A stretch of 39,092 bases of DNA, from contig JACNLB010000101.1 of assembly GCA_014381755.1 (NCBI GenBank), positions 1-39,092 on the forward strand. Direction: 5' to 3'. The notes beneath the pieces were generated by a model. It was not told the origin of the DNA and searched no databases. It was given only the letters and a program-made list of their open reading frames with translations. Shown piece by piece: positions 1 to 9,520 of this stretch. This stretch comes from Fidelibacterota bacterium. GTDB lineage: Bacteria > Fidelibacterota > Marinisomatia > Marinisomatales > TCS55. How positions within the stretch are numbered: position 1 is the stretch's first letter; every line of letters starts with the position of its first letter. A program made the position numbers and the translations under genes.

Positions 1-76
1 GGTGGGCGATGAGAGATTTGAACTCCCGACTTCCTCCTTGTAAGGGAGGCACTCTGACCAGCTGAGTTAATCGCCC
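1..76 (-). tRNA. tRNA-Val (anticodon TAC); 3' terminal A of CCA lies outside the window
   Basis: Reverse complement GGGCGATTAACTCAGCTGGTCAGAGTGCCTCCCTTACAAGGAGGAAGTCGGGAGTTCAAATCTCTCATCGCCCACC; 7-bp acceptor stem GGGCGAT/ATCGCCC, anticodon stem CCTCC/GGAGG with loop CTTACAA, T arm GTTCAAATC. Confidence 0.95.
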
Positions 77-408
77 TTTTTTAATAAACATTTTTTGAAC
101 GAAGCTGGTTTTTGCCAGCTGCCTGCCCCGCACACCGTAACAAAGTGCAGGTGTCGGGAAGTTAATCGCCCTTTTTTAATAAACATTTTTTGAACGAAGC
201 TGGTTTTTGCCAGCTGCCTGCCCCGCACACCGTAACAAAGTGCAGGTGTCGGGAAGTTAATCGCCCTTTTTTAATAAACATTTTTTGAACGAAGCTGGTT
301 TTTGCCAGCTGCCTGCCCCGCACACCGTAACAAAGTGCAGGTGTCGGGAAGTTAATCGCCCTTTTTTAATAAACATTTTTTGAACGAAGCTGGTTTTTGC
401 CAGCTGCC
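66..408. repeat. 95-bp tandem repeat: 3 exact copies (66-160, 161-255, 256-350) plus a partial fourth (351-408)
   Basis: gttaatcgcccttttttaataaacattttttgaacgaagctggtttttgccagctgcctgccccgcacaccgtaacaaagtgcaggtgtcgggaa recurs with exact 95-nt period; the fourth copy diverges after cagctgcc. Confidence 0.97.
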
Positions 409-468
409 CCGCCTATGTTCCTCCGGCGGGCAGGCTGTCCGCCGTAATTGCCTTTGCAATGTAGGCGG
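409..468. repeat. REP-like multi-hairpin palindromic element
   Basis: Outer arms CCGCCTA (409-415)/TAGGCGG (462-468); inner CGGCGG (424-429)/CCGCCG (439-444); inner ATTGC (447-451)/GCAAT (456-460). Confidence 0.7.
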
Positions 469-497
469 AAGTTAATCGCCCAAAAACGGTTGCGAAA

Positions 498-2897
498 TTA
501 TGATGCTTTTTTTGTTTTAGAACTTTTTTTCTTTACAGTCTTTTTCTTACGACCATTCGTACCCGGTAATGCTACATCAATCACATCCATCATTTCTTTT
601 GCAAAATGGAATGTTAGATCTTTTTTGATATGATCAGGGATTTCTTCAAGATCCTTTTTATTATGATCCGGTAGAATGATGGTTTTTATTCCTGATCTGT
701 GGGCAGCGGTTACTTTTTCTTTAACACCGCCAATGGGTAAGACATTTCCTCGCAATGTAATTTCACCTGTCATTGCAACTCTATTTTCCACAGATTTTCC
801 AGTTAATAATGATAAGATTGATGTAAACATACCCACACCGGCTGAGGGACCATCTTTTGGAATCGCTCCGGCCGGTACATGAACATGAATATCCGTTTTT
901 TCATGAAAGTCATCTTCAAGACCCAAAATGTCTGTGTGGGAACGAATATAAGTTAACGCTGCAGTTGCAGATTCTTTCATCACATCACCAAGTTGTCCGG
1001 TCAATGTTAAATTCCCTTTTCCTTTCATTTTAGAGGATTCGATAAAAAGTATATCGCCTCCTGCGGCTGTCCAGGCCAGACCTGTTACTACTCCTGGTTT
1101 TGTTGTTCGTTCAGCAATTTCTGAATAAAAACGCGGTGCACCTAAATAGCCTAATACTTTCTTCTTTGACAGGTTTGTTTTTTTAGTTTTCTTATCAACT
1201 TTTTCCCGGGCAACTTTTCTGAGCACATTCGCTATCTCCCGTTCAAGGTTTCGTACACCGGCTTCACGGGTATATGAACGGATTAATTCCTTTACAGATG
1301 TATCATCGAATCCAACTTCCTTTTTAGTCAGCCCGTTTTCTTCGATCTGCTTGGGAATCAAGTGTCGCTCGGCTATCTTTAATTTTTCATCTTCGATATA
1401 TCCACTGAATTCCAATATTTCCATCCTGTCTTTCAGTGCCGGAGGAATTGGGTCCTGGTAATTAGCCGTGGCAATAAACATAACTTTGCTCAAATCAAAG
1501 TCCACTTCCAAGTAATGATCGCTGAATGTGTTATTTTGCTCCGGATCCAGTACTTCCAAAAGAGCGGAAGAAGGATCGCCACGGAAATCCATACCCAGTT
1601 TATCAATCTCATCCAGCATAAATACCGGATTATTTTTACCACATTTTTTCAACGATTGAATGATTCGTCCCGGTAAAGCACCGATATATGTTCTACGGTG
1701 GCCGCGTATTTCAGCTTCATCCCGCACACCACCCAGGGAAATACGGATGAATTCCCGTCCCATTGAGCGGGCAATGGATTTTCCCAAAGATGTTTTACCC
1801 ACTCCCGGAGGTCCGGCAAAACAAAGAATTGGACCACGAATAGCGCCGTTTGGATCTTTTTTCTGTTTAAGGGCCCGAACAGCTAAATATTCCAAAATCC
1901 GTTCTTTTACCTTATCCAGTCCATAATGATCCTCATCCAAAATTTTATGGGCTTTTTTTACGTCTACGGTTTCCTTAGACGATTTAGACCAAGGCAAATC
2001 AGCCAACCATTCAATGTAAGTTCGTGCAACAGAATATTCCGGGGATTGAGTGGGTATATTGGACAAACGGTCCAATTCCTTCAAAGCAACTTTTTCCGCA
2101 TCTTCAGACATTTTTGCATCTTTGACTTTTGTTTCCAATTCAGAGAGTTCTACTGACCCTTCATCTTCACCTAATTCTTTCTTGATGGCTTTCATTTGCT
2201 CTCGCAGATAATATTCACGCTGAGTTTTAGAAATTTCATCATGGACTTCAGTTTGAATTTCCTCACCCAGTTTTATTCGCTGTATTTCTCTGGCTAAAAC
2301 TGCGATAGATTTTTCTACACGTGCTTTAACATCGAGCTCTTCTAATATGTCTTGTTTTTCAGAATTGGAAACTGTTAAAAGTGATATGGCCCTGTCAGCA
2401 AGACGTGCCGGTTTTTGAATGTTTGACAGCATGCCCGAATGTTCTTCAGTTAAATTGGGAGCTACTTGAATCAGTTCTGAAAAAGTACTGCGAAGATTTT
2501 TAACCAATGCATCCAGTTCAATATCAGACTCTTCCACATCTTTAACGCGGGAAATTTTGGCAATATAATAGGGGTCATTGTCTACGTAATCCAGCATTTT
2601 AACCCGTTCTACTCCCTGAACGATGGCTGATTTACTGTTATCAGGCATATCAAAAACTTTTAATACAACTGCCAGAGTTCCAAACGCATATAAATCTTCA
2701 GGTTTAGGATCTTCAATAGACCCATCTTCCTGCGCCACAACGACGATGTGCTTTCCCTGGGGAGATAAGTCGTTAATCAATTTTAAGGATTTTTCCCTGC
2801 CAACATAAATGGGAATAACCTGCTGTGGAAACAGGACAGTATTCCTTAAGGGCATTACCGGATATTCTTCCGTTTTTTGCTTTAGTTCTTCAGCCAT
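498..2897 (-). CDS. lon: ATP-dependent protease Lon (endopeptidase La)
   Basis: 799 aa; N-terminal LON domain PVMPLRNTVLFPQQVIPIYVGREKS, Walker A GPPGVGKTSLGKSIA, catalytic KDGPSAGVGMFTSILS. Confidence 0.98.
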   Translation of the reverse strand: MAEELKQKTEEYPVMPLRNTVLFPQQVIPIYVGREKSLKLINDLSPQGKHIVVVAQEDGSIEDPKPEDLYAFGTLAVVLKVFDMPDNSKSAIVQGVERVKMLDYVDNDPYYIAKISRVKDVEESDIELDALVKNLRSTFSELIQVAPNLTEEHSGMLSNIQKPARLADRAISLLTVSNSEKQDILEELDVKARVEKSIAVLAREIQRIKLGEEIQTEVHDEISKTQREYYLREQMKAIKKELGEDEGSVELSELETKVKDAKMSEDAEKVALKELDRLSNIPTQSPEYSVARTYIEWLADLPWSKSSKETVDVKKAHKILDEDHYGLDKVKERILEYLAVRALKQKKDPNGAIRGPILCFAGPPGVGKTSLGKSIARSMGREFIRISLGGVRDEAEIRGHRRTYIGALPGRIIQSLKKCGKNNPVFMLDEIDKLGMDFRGDPSSALLEVLDPEQNNTFSDHYLEVDFDLSKVMFIATANYQDPIPPALKDRMEILEFSGYIEDEKLKIAERHLIPKQIEENGLTKKEVGFDDTSVKELIRSYTREAGVRNLEREIANVLRKVAREKVDKKTKKTNLSKKKVLGYLGAPRFYSEIAERTTKPGVVTGLAWTAAGGDILFIESSKMKGKGNLTLTGQLGDVMKESATAALTYIRSHTDILGLEDDFHEKTDIHVHVPAGAIPKDGPSAGVGMFTSILSLLTGKSVENRVAMTGEITLRGNVLPIGGVKEKVTAAHRSGIKTIILPDHNKKDLEEIPDHIKKDLTFHFAKEMMDVIDVALPGTNGRKKKTVKKKSSKTKKAS

Positions 2898-2990
2898 TGA
2901 TAATCCTTTTTAAATATTTGTATTAATTTAATCAAAAAACATGCCATTGTACTCATTATGCATATGTGGCAGACTTAATAAGCCCCATCG

Positions 2991-3326
2991 TCACATAGTC
3001 CTCGAAGGTAATAAATGGCAAGAAACACAATCCGGACGAAATTCATGGAGAATTTTAGGAACCAAGCCAATTCCAGGGATTGTCATCTCTTGCTTATGGC
3101 ACTTCAAACAAGATTTTTCATCTACATATTTTTGATGAGGACCATCCTCCTGATCTATGAAAAGATCGGATAATTGGGGAGGAATTTTACCATCAACCAT
3201 CACAACGCCATCCTTTTTAACAATGTTTGGTTCAATGGTTTTATTAAAGTCTTGTTTTGTATATGCACTAACTGCCAAAAGTATTCCAGCTATTGCAACC
3301 AAACTAAAAACAAATGTTTTATTCAT
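2991..3326 (-). CDS. Small periplasmic diheme c-type cytochrome (NapB-like architecture uncertain)
   Basis: 111 aa, N-terminal hydrophobic signal MNKTFVFSLVAIAGILLAVSA, two CXXCH motifs CLKCH and CVSCH. Confidence 0.8.
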   Translation of the reverse strand: MNKTFVFSLVAIAGILLAVSAYTKQDFNKTIEPNIVKKDGVVMVDGKIPPQLSDLFIDQEDGPHQKYVDEKSCLKCHKQEMTIPGIGLVPKILHEFRPDCVSCHLLPSRTM

Positions 3327-4199
3327 TTAAATCAATACTCCACTTAAACGTGCCTGTTCATCAGCATGGTATGAACTTCGCACCAATGGCCCTGATTCAA
3401 CAACACTAAATCCCATGTCTAATCCTATTTTTCTATATTCATCAAATTCTTCATTTCCAACATACCTGTCCACAGGTAAATGTTTTTGAGTTGGTTGTAA
3501 ATATTGACCAATGGTGAATATCTTCACACCAATTTCAACAACCTCATGCATTGTAGCAACGACTTCATCCATTGTTTCTCCCAAGCCAACCATTATGCCC
3601 GTTTTTGTCAATAAACCATAATCAACGGACTGCTGTAATACATTCAAACTTCGCTGCCAATTTGCTTGGGACCTAACGTGTTTGCTTATTCGCTCAACAC
3701 ATTCCACATTGTGAGAAAATATTTCCGGTTCTGCTGCAAACACTTTTTCCAGAGCAGGAAAGAATCCCTGGAAATCCGGCGTTAAAACTTCCACAGAGCA
3801 GGATGGGGCATACGTATGAATTGTTTCGATTGTTTCAGCCCAAATTTCTGCACCAAAATCATCTTTCAGATCGTCTCTATCTACCGAAGTGATGACCACA
3901 TGACGTAATTTCATTTTCTTTACTGCCAAGGCAGTTCGAGTTGGTTCCAACGGATCATTCCAAGTTGGACGTCCTGTTTTCACTGAACAAAATCCACAGG
4001 CACGCGTACAGGTATCCCCCAGAATCATAAGTGTGGCTGTTCCCCGATCCCAACATTCATAAATATTCGGACAGCGCGCTTCTTCGCAGACAGTGTTGAG
4101 ATTATTTGTCTGTACAATACTATCTACAAATCTATAGCCATCACCGATATGTAAACGAATTTTGGGTTTTCTTATTTTCAGTTCTTGAATACCTTCCAT
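3327..4199 (-). CDS. lipA: Lipoyl synthase (radical SAM)
   Basis: CEEARCPNIYECW and CTRACGFCSV cysteine motifs, EVLTPDFQG, KTGIMVGLGE. Confidence 0.98.
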   Translation of the reverse strand: MEGIQELKIRKPKIRLHIGDGYRFVDSIVQTNNLNTVCEEARCPNIYECWDRGTATLMILGDTCTRACGFCSVKTGRPTWNDPLEPTRTALAVKKMKLRHVVITSVDRDDLKDDFGAEIWAETIETIHTYAPSCSVEVLTPDFQGFFPALEKVFAAEPEIFSHNVECVERISKHVRSQANWQRSLNVLQQSVDYGLLTKTGIMVGLGETMDEVVATMHEVVEIGVKIFTIGQYLQPTQKHLPVDRYVGNEEFDEYRKIGLDMGFSVVESGPLVRSSYHADEQARLSGVLI

Positions 4200-5449
4200 C
4201 AGAACAAATTCTCCAGATCCATATTTTCAAGATTTTTTTGGACTGTTTCAATAAATTTTGCACCGCCGGTTCCATCAATCAAACGATGATCAAAGCCAAG
4301 TGACAAATACATCATACTCCGAATTCCGATTGAATCACCCTGCTCTGTTTCGATGACAATTGGTTTTTTCTTGATAGTACCCACGCCTAAAATGCCAACA
4401 TTCGGCTGGTTAATGATGGGTGTTCCTATTGATACATTAAACATACCATAATTCGAAATGGAAAATGTCGAACCTGAAAGTTCTTCCGGATTGATTTTTT
4501 TACTTCTGGCACGAACAGCTAAATCACGCACTTTTCTACACAGTCCTAGAAAATTTAATTCTTCACATTGTGAAATGACGGGAACCATTAAACCACCTCC
4601 TACAGCTACAGCTAATCCAATATTCACATTTTTCTTGTGAATGATGGTTGTCCCATCCAGTGAACTGTTCATATCAGGGAAAGCCTGCAATGCTCGAACA
4701 CAAGCATACACAATGAAAGGTGTATAGGTTAAAGAAAAGCCTTCTTGTGCGTTGAAGTTCACTTCATTTGCAGCAACGTATTGAACAATATGAGTCATAT
4801 CCACTTCAATCATCAGATGGACATGGGCTGATGTATCCAAACTCATACGCATATGATCGGCGATAGATTTACGCATTTTGTTCATTTCAACACGTTTATC
4901 AGAAAGCTGTGAAACCGAAGAAGCAGGAGAAAAATCTTTAGGTGCAGACGATCGTTGTTCAAGATAAGCAAGAAGATCTTTCTTTGTGACTCGGGCGTTT
5001 TTACCTGAACCAACAATCCTTGCCAGTTCTTCCTGGCTTATACCTTCCTTATGGGCAATAGAATTAACAACGGGTGTATAATACGTTTTCTCTGAGGAAG
5101 GTGCAGCAGGTTTCGATATTTTCTTTGCTGAAACAGGTGGATCAGATTGTGGCGTAGGTTCAGATTCTTTCTCCGGTTCAATTTTCGGCGCAGATTTAGT
5201 TGCGCCGGTATCATCCGTTTCGATACGGGCAATAACATTGCCCACATCAATCACATCATTGGGTTTTGCTAAAATTTCTGTAAGGGTGCCACTATTGGGT
5301 GAAGGAATCTCCGAATCGACTTTATCGGTTCCAATTTCCAACAAAATTTCATCCGCTTCGATTGTATCGCCCACTTTTTTCCGCCATTCCAGAATTGTCC
5401 CTTCTGTAATCGATTCACCCATTTTGGGCATGACAACATCAACAACCAT
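4199..5449 (-). CDS. 2-oxoacid dehydrogenase E2, dihydrolipoyl acyltransferase (probably branched-chain)
   Basis: Lipoyl domain with EIGTDKVDSEIPSP, peripheral subunit-binding domain, C-terminal LSLGFDHRLIDGTGGAKF; ATG at 5449 (MVVDVVMPKMGES) preferred over the TTG at 5455. Confidence 0.94.
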   Translation of the reverse strand: MVVDVVMPKMGESITEGTILEWRKKVGDTIEADEILLEIGTDKVDSEIPSPNSGTLTEILAKPNDVIDVGNVIARIETDDTGATKSAPKIEPEKESEPTPQSDPPVSAKKISKPAAPSSEKTYYTPVVNSIAHKEGISQEELARIVGSGKNARVTKKDLLAYLEQRSSAPKDFSPASSVSQLSDKRVEMNKMRKSIADHMRMSLDTSAHVHLMIEVDMTHIVQYVAANEVNFNAQEGFSLTYTPFIVYACVRALQAFPDMNSSLDGTTIIHKKNVNIGLAVAVGGGLMVPVISQCEELNFLGLCRKVRDLAVRARSKKINPEELSGSTFSISNYGMFNVSIGTPIINQPNVGILGVGTIKKKPIVIETEQGDSIGIRSMMYLSLGFDHRLIDGTGGAKFIETVQKNLENMDLENLF

Positions 5450-5451
5450 GA

Positions 5452-7455
5452 TCAATACTCCAACAATTCTGTTAATGCCGCTACAATATCAGCAGTCTGG
5501 GGCAAAATTTTCTCTTCCAAAAACCAGTTATATGGAACCGGCGAATCTTTTGCAGCAACACGTTTGATGGGTCCGTCAAGTAATTCAAAAAATTCATCTG
5601 CAATGATGGCTGATATTTCAGCTCCGGGTCCATTGGTAAGATTATCTTCATATACAACCATCGCTTTTCCTGTCTTATCCAGCGACGTTCGAATCGAATC
5701 CTTATCCAGAGGGTTTAAGGTACGGAGGTCAATTATTTCTACAGCTCCCACTGCATCACACGCTTTTACAGCTTCTATGGATTTTTGGACCATGGCACCC
5801 CACGTAATGAGTGTAACCTGATCGCCATCCTGAACCACCCTTGCTTTACCAAAAGGCAGAACATAATTTTTATCCGGCTCAACAGTCGTACAATAACCTT
5901 GGCGATACAATCCTTTATGTTCCATAAACAAAACAGGATCATCCATCCGGCAAGCAGCCTTCAGCAATCCTTTCGCATCTGCAGCATTAGAAGGATAAGC
6001 AATATATAAACCCGGAAGATGGATAAAATAGCCATCTATAGATTGACTGTGACACGGCCCACCGTGAATATATCCTCCCACAGTTACACGAATGACCATT
6101 GGGCAACTCCAAGCATTATTGGATCTGTATCGCATGGTAACAACTTCATTTCTGATTTGCATCATTCCGTACCAAATATAATCCCCAAATTGTATTTCAA
6201 CAACCGGCTTCCAACCGGCAACAGCCATGCCCACGGCTGTGCCGATAATAGATGATTCTGCTAAGGGAGAATTGAATACTCTTTCTTTTCCAAATGTATC
6301 TGAAAGTCCTTTCGTTGCAGTAAAAACGCCGCCTTTTGGATCAGCAATATCCTGTCCGAATATGACCATTTTTTCATTCGTTTTCATTTCTTCTGCCAAC
6401 GCATGGTTTATGGCATCAACTATGACAATTTTATCCGAGACTTTTTTTATGTTCGTTTCTTTTAATTGATTGTTACTTGAATAAATATGATCCAAAGCTG
6501 TTTCAATATCAGGATGGTCTTGCTGTTCAGCCCATTCTGCATCATCTGTAATTTGTTTAAAAACCTCTTTTTTAATCTTATCAAAATCTTTTTGATTAAT
6601 CGTTCCTGCATCCGTGCACATTTTTTCAAATTTCGTTATTGGATCTTTGGAAATGTCGACAGATAGTTCATCTTCTGTTCTGTATTTACGCTGATCATCT
6701 GAAGAAGAATGTGGCATTAATCGTACCACATGACTTACTATGACTGATGGACCTTTTCCTTTCCGTGCTCGTTCAGCCGCTTTTTTAAATGCCAGATGAG
6801 TTTCAAAGAAATCTGTACCGTCTACATCAAAGCGGGCCAAATTATGATAACCGGAAACCATGGAATAAATAGATCCTCCAGCCGTTTGCTCTGAAATATG
6901 GACACTGATAGCATATTCATTGTTTTCAATGTGAAAAATAACAGGTGCTTTTTTCCGGCTTGACCAGTTCAACGCTTCATGGAAATCCCCTTGGCTGGTT
7001 GTTCCTTCGCCGCTGGAAACGTATACGATTTCTTTGGATTCTTCCCATTTACGCGTTATGGCTGTTCCAACACTTTGCAGATATTGTGTTCCTGTGGGAC
7101 TGGATTGACTAACTATGCGCAGTGCTTTATGACCATAATGATGGGGCATCTGACGTCCCCCGGAGTTCGGATCTGCTTCCCGGGCAAGAAAAGAGAGCAA
7201 TTGTTCTCGTGTTGTCATTCCCAAACCCAAACAATACGCACTATCCCGATAATAAGGGTAAGACCAATCTTTACCCGGCCGTATTACTTTAGCAGCGGCT
7301 AATTGTGCAGCTTCATGACCGGAAGCACCCATATGGAAAAAGCTTTTACCTTGTTTTAGCATGATCAGCATTTTCTCATCCAATCGGCGGGCTGTCACCA
7401 TATTCCGATAGACTTCCAGCAATTCCTTTTTCATGAAACCGTGTAAACGTGCCAT
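5452..7455 (-). CDS. 2-oxoisovalerate dehydrogenase E1, fused alpha and beta subunits
   Basis: 667 aa; alpha half with HMGASGHEAAQ, VSSGEGTTSQGDFHEALNW and HSSSDDQRKYR; beta half with FGQDIADPKGGVFTATKGL and SPLAESSIIGTAVGMAVAGWKPVVEIQFGDY. Confidence 0.94.
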   Translation of the reverse strand: MARLHGFMKKELLEVYRNMVTARRLDEKMLIMLKQGKSFFHMGASGHEAAQLAAAKVIRPGKDWSYPYYRDSAYCLGLGMTTREQLLSFLAREADPNSGGRQMPHHYGHKALRIVSQSSPTGTQYLQSVGTAITRKWEESKEIVYVSSGEGTTSQGDFHEALNWSSRKKAPVIFHIENNEYAISVHISEQTAGGSIYSMVSGYHNLARFDVDGTDFFETHLAFKKAAERARKGKGPSVIVSHVVRLMPHSSSDDQRKYRTEDELSVDISKDPITKFEKMCTDAGTINQKDFDKIKKEVFKQITDDAEWAEQQDHPDIETALDHIYSSNNQLKETNIKKVSDKIVIVDAINHALAEEMKTNEKMVIFGQDIADPKGGVFTATKGLSDTFGKERVFNSPLAESSIIGTAVGMAVAGWKPVVEIQFGDYIWYGMMQIRNEVVTMRYRSNNAWSCPMVIRVTVGGYIHGGPCHSQSIDGYFIHLPGLYIAYPSNAADAKGLLKAACRMDDPVLFMEHKGLYRQGYCTTVEPDKNYVLPFGKARVVQDGDQVTLITWGAMVQKSIEAVKACDAVGAVEIIDLRTLNPLDKDSIRTSLDKTGKAMVVYEDNLTNGPGAEISAIIADEFFELLDGPIKRVAAKDSPVPYNWFLEEKILPQTADIVAALTELLEY

Positions 7456-8132
7456 CAGTTCACCGGGGTTTGATGTGAGTTAAAAACATTTTCGAACTGT
7501 TGAATAAGTACCTGCTTCACTTCATCCATATCAATTTCTTTACCTAATACTTTTTCCATGGATGTTACACCATATTCAAAGATTCCGCAGGGAATAATGC
7601 TGTCGTAATAATGAAGTTGTGTATTCACATTTAATGAAAATCCGTGCATGGTTACCCATCGTGATATACGCACGCCTAAAGCAGCAATCTTTTCATCTTT
7701 TACCCATACACCTGTGAGACCTTCTTTGCAATTTGCTGCAATGCTAAAGTGTTTGAGTGTATTAATAATGATGTCTTCCAGTGAACGCATGAACCAACTG
7801 ATGCTCAACGTGTAGTTGTGCAGGTCAATGATGGGATAGCCCACCAGTTGTCCCGGACCGTGAAAGGTAATGTCTCCGCCCCGCTCAATATGAAAGACCT
7901 TTACATCATTGGGGTAATTTTGCAATAGATGATTTTCATTGGCATTTTTACCCATTGTATACACGGGTTCATGTTCCACTAATAATATTGAATCTTCAAT
8001 TTCATTATTAATGCGTTTAAACTGCATTGCTTTCTGTAAATCCCACACTTCCTGATAATTTTGCTTGCCCAAGTCCTTAACTGACAAACCTTTCAAAGGT
8101 TCAAGATCTTGGACAATCGCGGGTTGTTCCAT
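7455..8132 (-). CDS. lipB: Lipoyl(octanoyl) transferase
   Basis: RGGDITFHGPGQLVGYPIIDL, KIAALGVRISRWVTMHGFSLNV. Confidence 0.97.
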   Translation of the reverse strand: MEQPAIVQDLEPLKGLSVKDLGKQNYQEVWDLQKAMQFKRINNEIEDSILLVEHEPVYTMGKNANENHLLQNYPNDVKVFHIERGGDITFHGPGQLVGYPIIDLHNYTLSISWFMRSLEDIIINTLKHFSIAANCKEGLTGVWVKDEKIAALGVRISRWVTMHGFSLNVNTQLHYYDSIIPCGIFEYGVTSMEKVLGKEIDMDEVKQVLIQQFENVFNSHQTPVN

Positions 8133-9520
8133 TATTGATGCACTCCCTGCCCCATTGCATCTAGAGCCGCTTCCATAACTGCTTCCGACAATGTTGGATG
8201 TGCATGGACTGTGGTTGCCAATTCATGCCAGGTGGATTCTAATGCTTTTGCCATTCCCAATTCAGCGATCATTTCCGTCGCTTCCGAACCAATAATATGG
8301 GCACCAAGTAATTCACCATATTTGCTATCAAAAACAAGTTTTACAAATCCGGCTGTTGATCCTGCTGCCATGGCTTTACCACTGGCTTTAAAATCAAATT
8401 TTCCAATCGTTACATCATAGCCTTTTTCTTTGGCGGTTGATTCTGTCAAGCCGATAGATGCAACTTGGGGCTGGCAATACGTACATCCGGGAATATTTGA
8501 ATAATCAACCGGAGTAGTATCATGACCGGCAGCATGTTCTGCAGCTACATGACCTTGAGCAGATGCAACGTGAGCCAGCCATGGCGGTCCAGTCACATCA
8601 CCAATGGCATAAATTTTCGGCACGGATGTTTGATTAAATTCATTTATTGTAATGGCTCCCTTTTCTGTTGCAACACCCATATCTTCAAGTCCAATTCCTT
8701 CGATATTTCCTGTTACTCCGATTGCCACTAATGCGATATCGCCTTCAATTGTTTCTTTTTTCCCTTTTCGTTCCAAGTGAACGTTTACCTTTGTTTTAAG
8801 AGCATCTATTTTTGACACTTTTGCTCCAGTGTAGATTTTCATTTTTGCCTTTTTAAAATTTCTCGCCAATTCCTTGGAGACAGCTTCGTCTTCAATCGGA
8901 ACAATTCGATCCATCATTTCGATCAAATGTATTTCGGAACCGTATTCATTGTAAAAATATGCAAATTCAACACCAATGGCCCCCGAACCGATTATAATCA
9001 TTTTCTTTGGAATTTTCTTAAGAGACATGGCTTCCTTCGAAGAAATAATGCGTTTTCCATCAAGCTCCATCCCTGGAAAAAATCGAGGTCTGCCGCCCGT
9101 AGCTAAAATAATTTTATCTGCTTCAATTGTTTGTTTACTTTTACCCTTTTTTACTTCAATGATTGTAGTTGAAGTCAATTTTCCGTTGCCTTCAATGTGT
9201 GTTATATTATTTTTTTTCATCAAAAAGGCAATGCCTTTAGATAATTGATCTGCGATAGTTCTGCTTCGGGCAATGGACATTGGAAAATCCACAGAATACT
9301 TGGGTATTTTAATGCCAAATGCTTCAGCATTCTTGATATAATGCAGAACTTCTGCATTTTTGAGCAATGCTTTTGTAGGAATACAACCCCAATTCAGGCA
9401 AATACCGCCTAATCGATCTTTATCTATAATGGCAACATTTTTTCCCAATTGTGCAGCACGGATTGCCGCCACATATCCACCGGGGCCACCGCCTAAAATT
9501 GCTATATCATATTTTGCCAT
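8132..9520 (-). CDS. lpdA: Dihydrolipoyl dehydrogenase (E3)
   Basis: AILGGGPGGYVAAIRAAQLG, redox GGICLNWGCIPTKALL, C-terminal HAHPTLSEA; MAKYD start at 9520 preferred. Confidence 0.97.
   Translation of the reverse strand: MAKYDIAILGGGPGGYVAAIRAAQLGKNVAIIDKDRLGGICLNWGCIPTKALLKNAEVLHYIKNAEAFGIKIPKYSVDFPMSIARSRTIADQLSKGIAFLMKKNNITHIEGNGKLTSTTIIEVKKGKSKQTIEADKIILATGGRPRFFPGMELDGKRIISSKEAMSLKKIPKKMIIIGSGAIGVEFAYFYNEYGSEIHLIEMMDRIVPIEDEAVSKELARNFKKAKMKIYTGAKVSKIDALKTKVNVHLERKGKKETIEGDIALVAIGVTGNIEGIGLEDMGVATEKGAITINEFNQTSVPKIYAIGDVTGPPWLAHVASAQGHVAAEHAAGHDTTPVDYSNIPGCTYCQPQVASIGLTESTAKEKGYDVTIGKFDFKASGKAMAAGSTAGFVKLVFDSKYGELLGAHIIGSEATEMIAELGMAKALESTWHELATTVHAHPTLSEAVMEAALDAMGQGVHQ

Noticed and set aside
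66-408. CRISPR array
   Set aside because: The 95-bp units are head-to-tail with no unique spacers and no cas genes nearby.
676-2808. Plus-strand ORFs opposite lon
   Set aside because: Antisense to a very well conserved lon reading frame; low-complexity products with no motifs.
5238-7302. Plus-strand ORFs opposite the E1/E2 genes
   Set aside because: Shadow ORFs in the antisense frame of conserved enzymes; no recognisable domain.
3327-9520. Recent horizontal transfer of the dehydrogenase operon
   Set aside because: No integrase, transposase or flanking repeats seen; composition looks continuous with surroundings.
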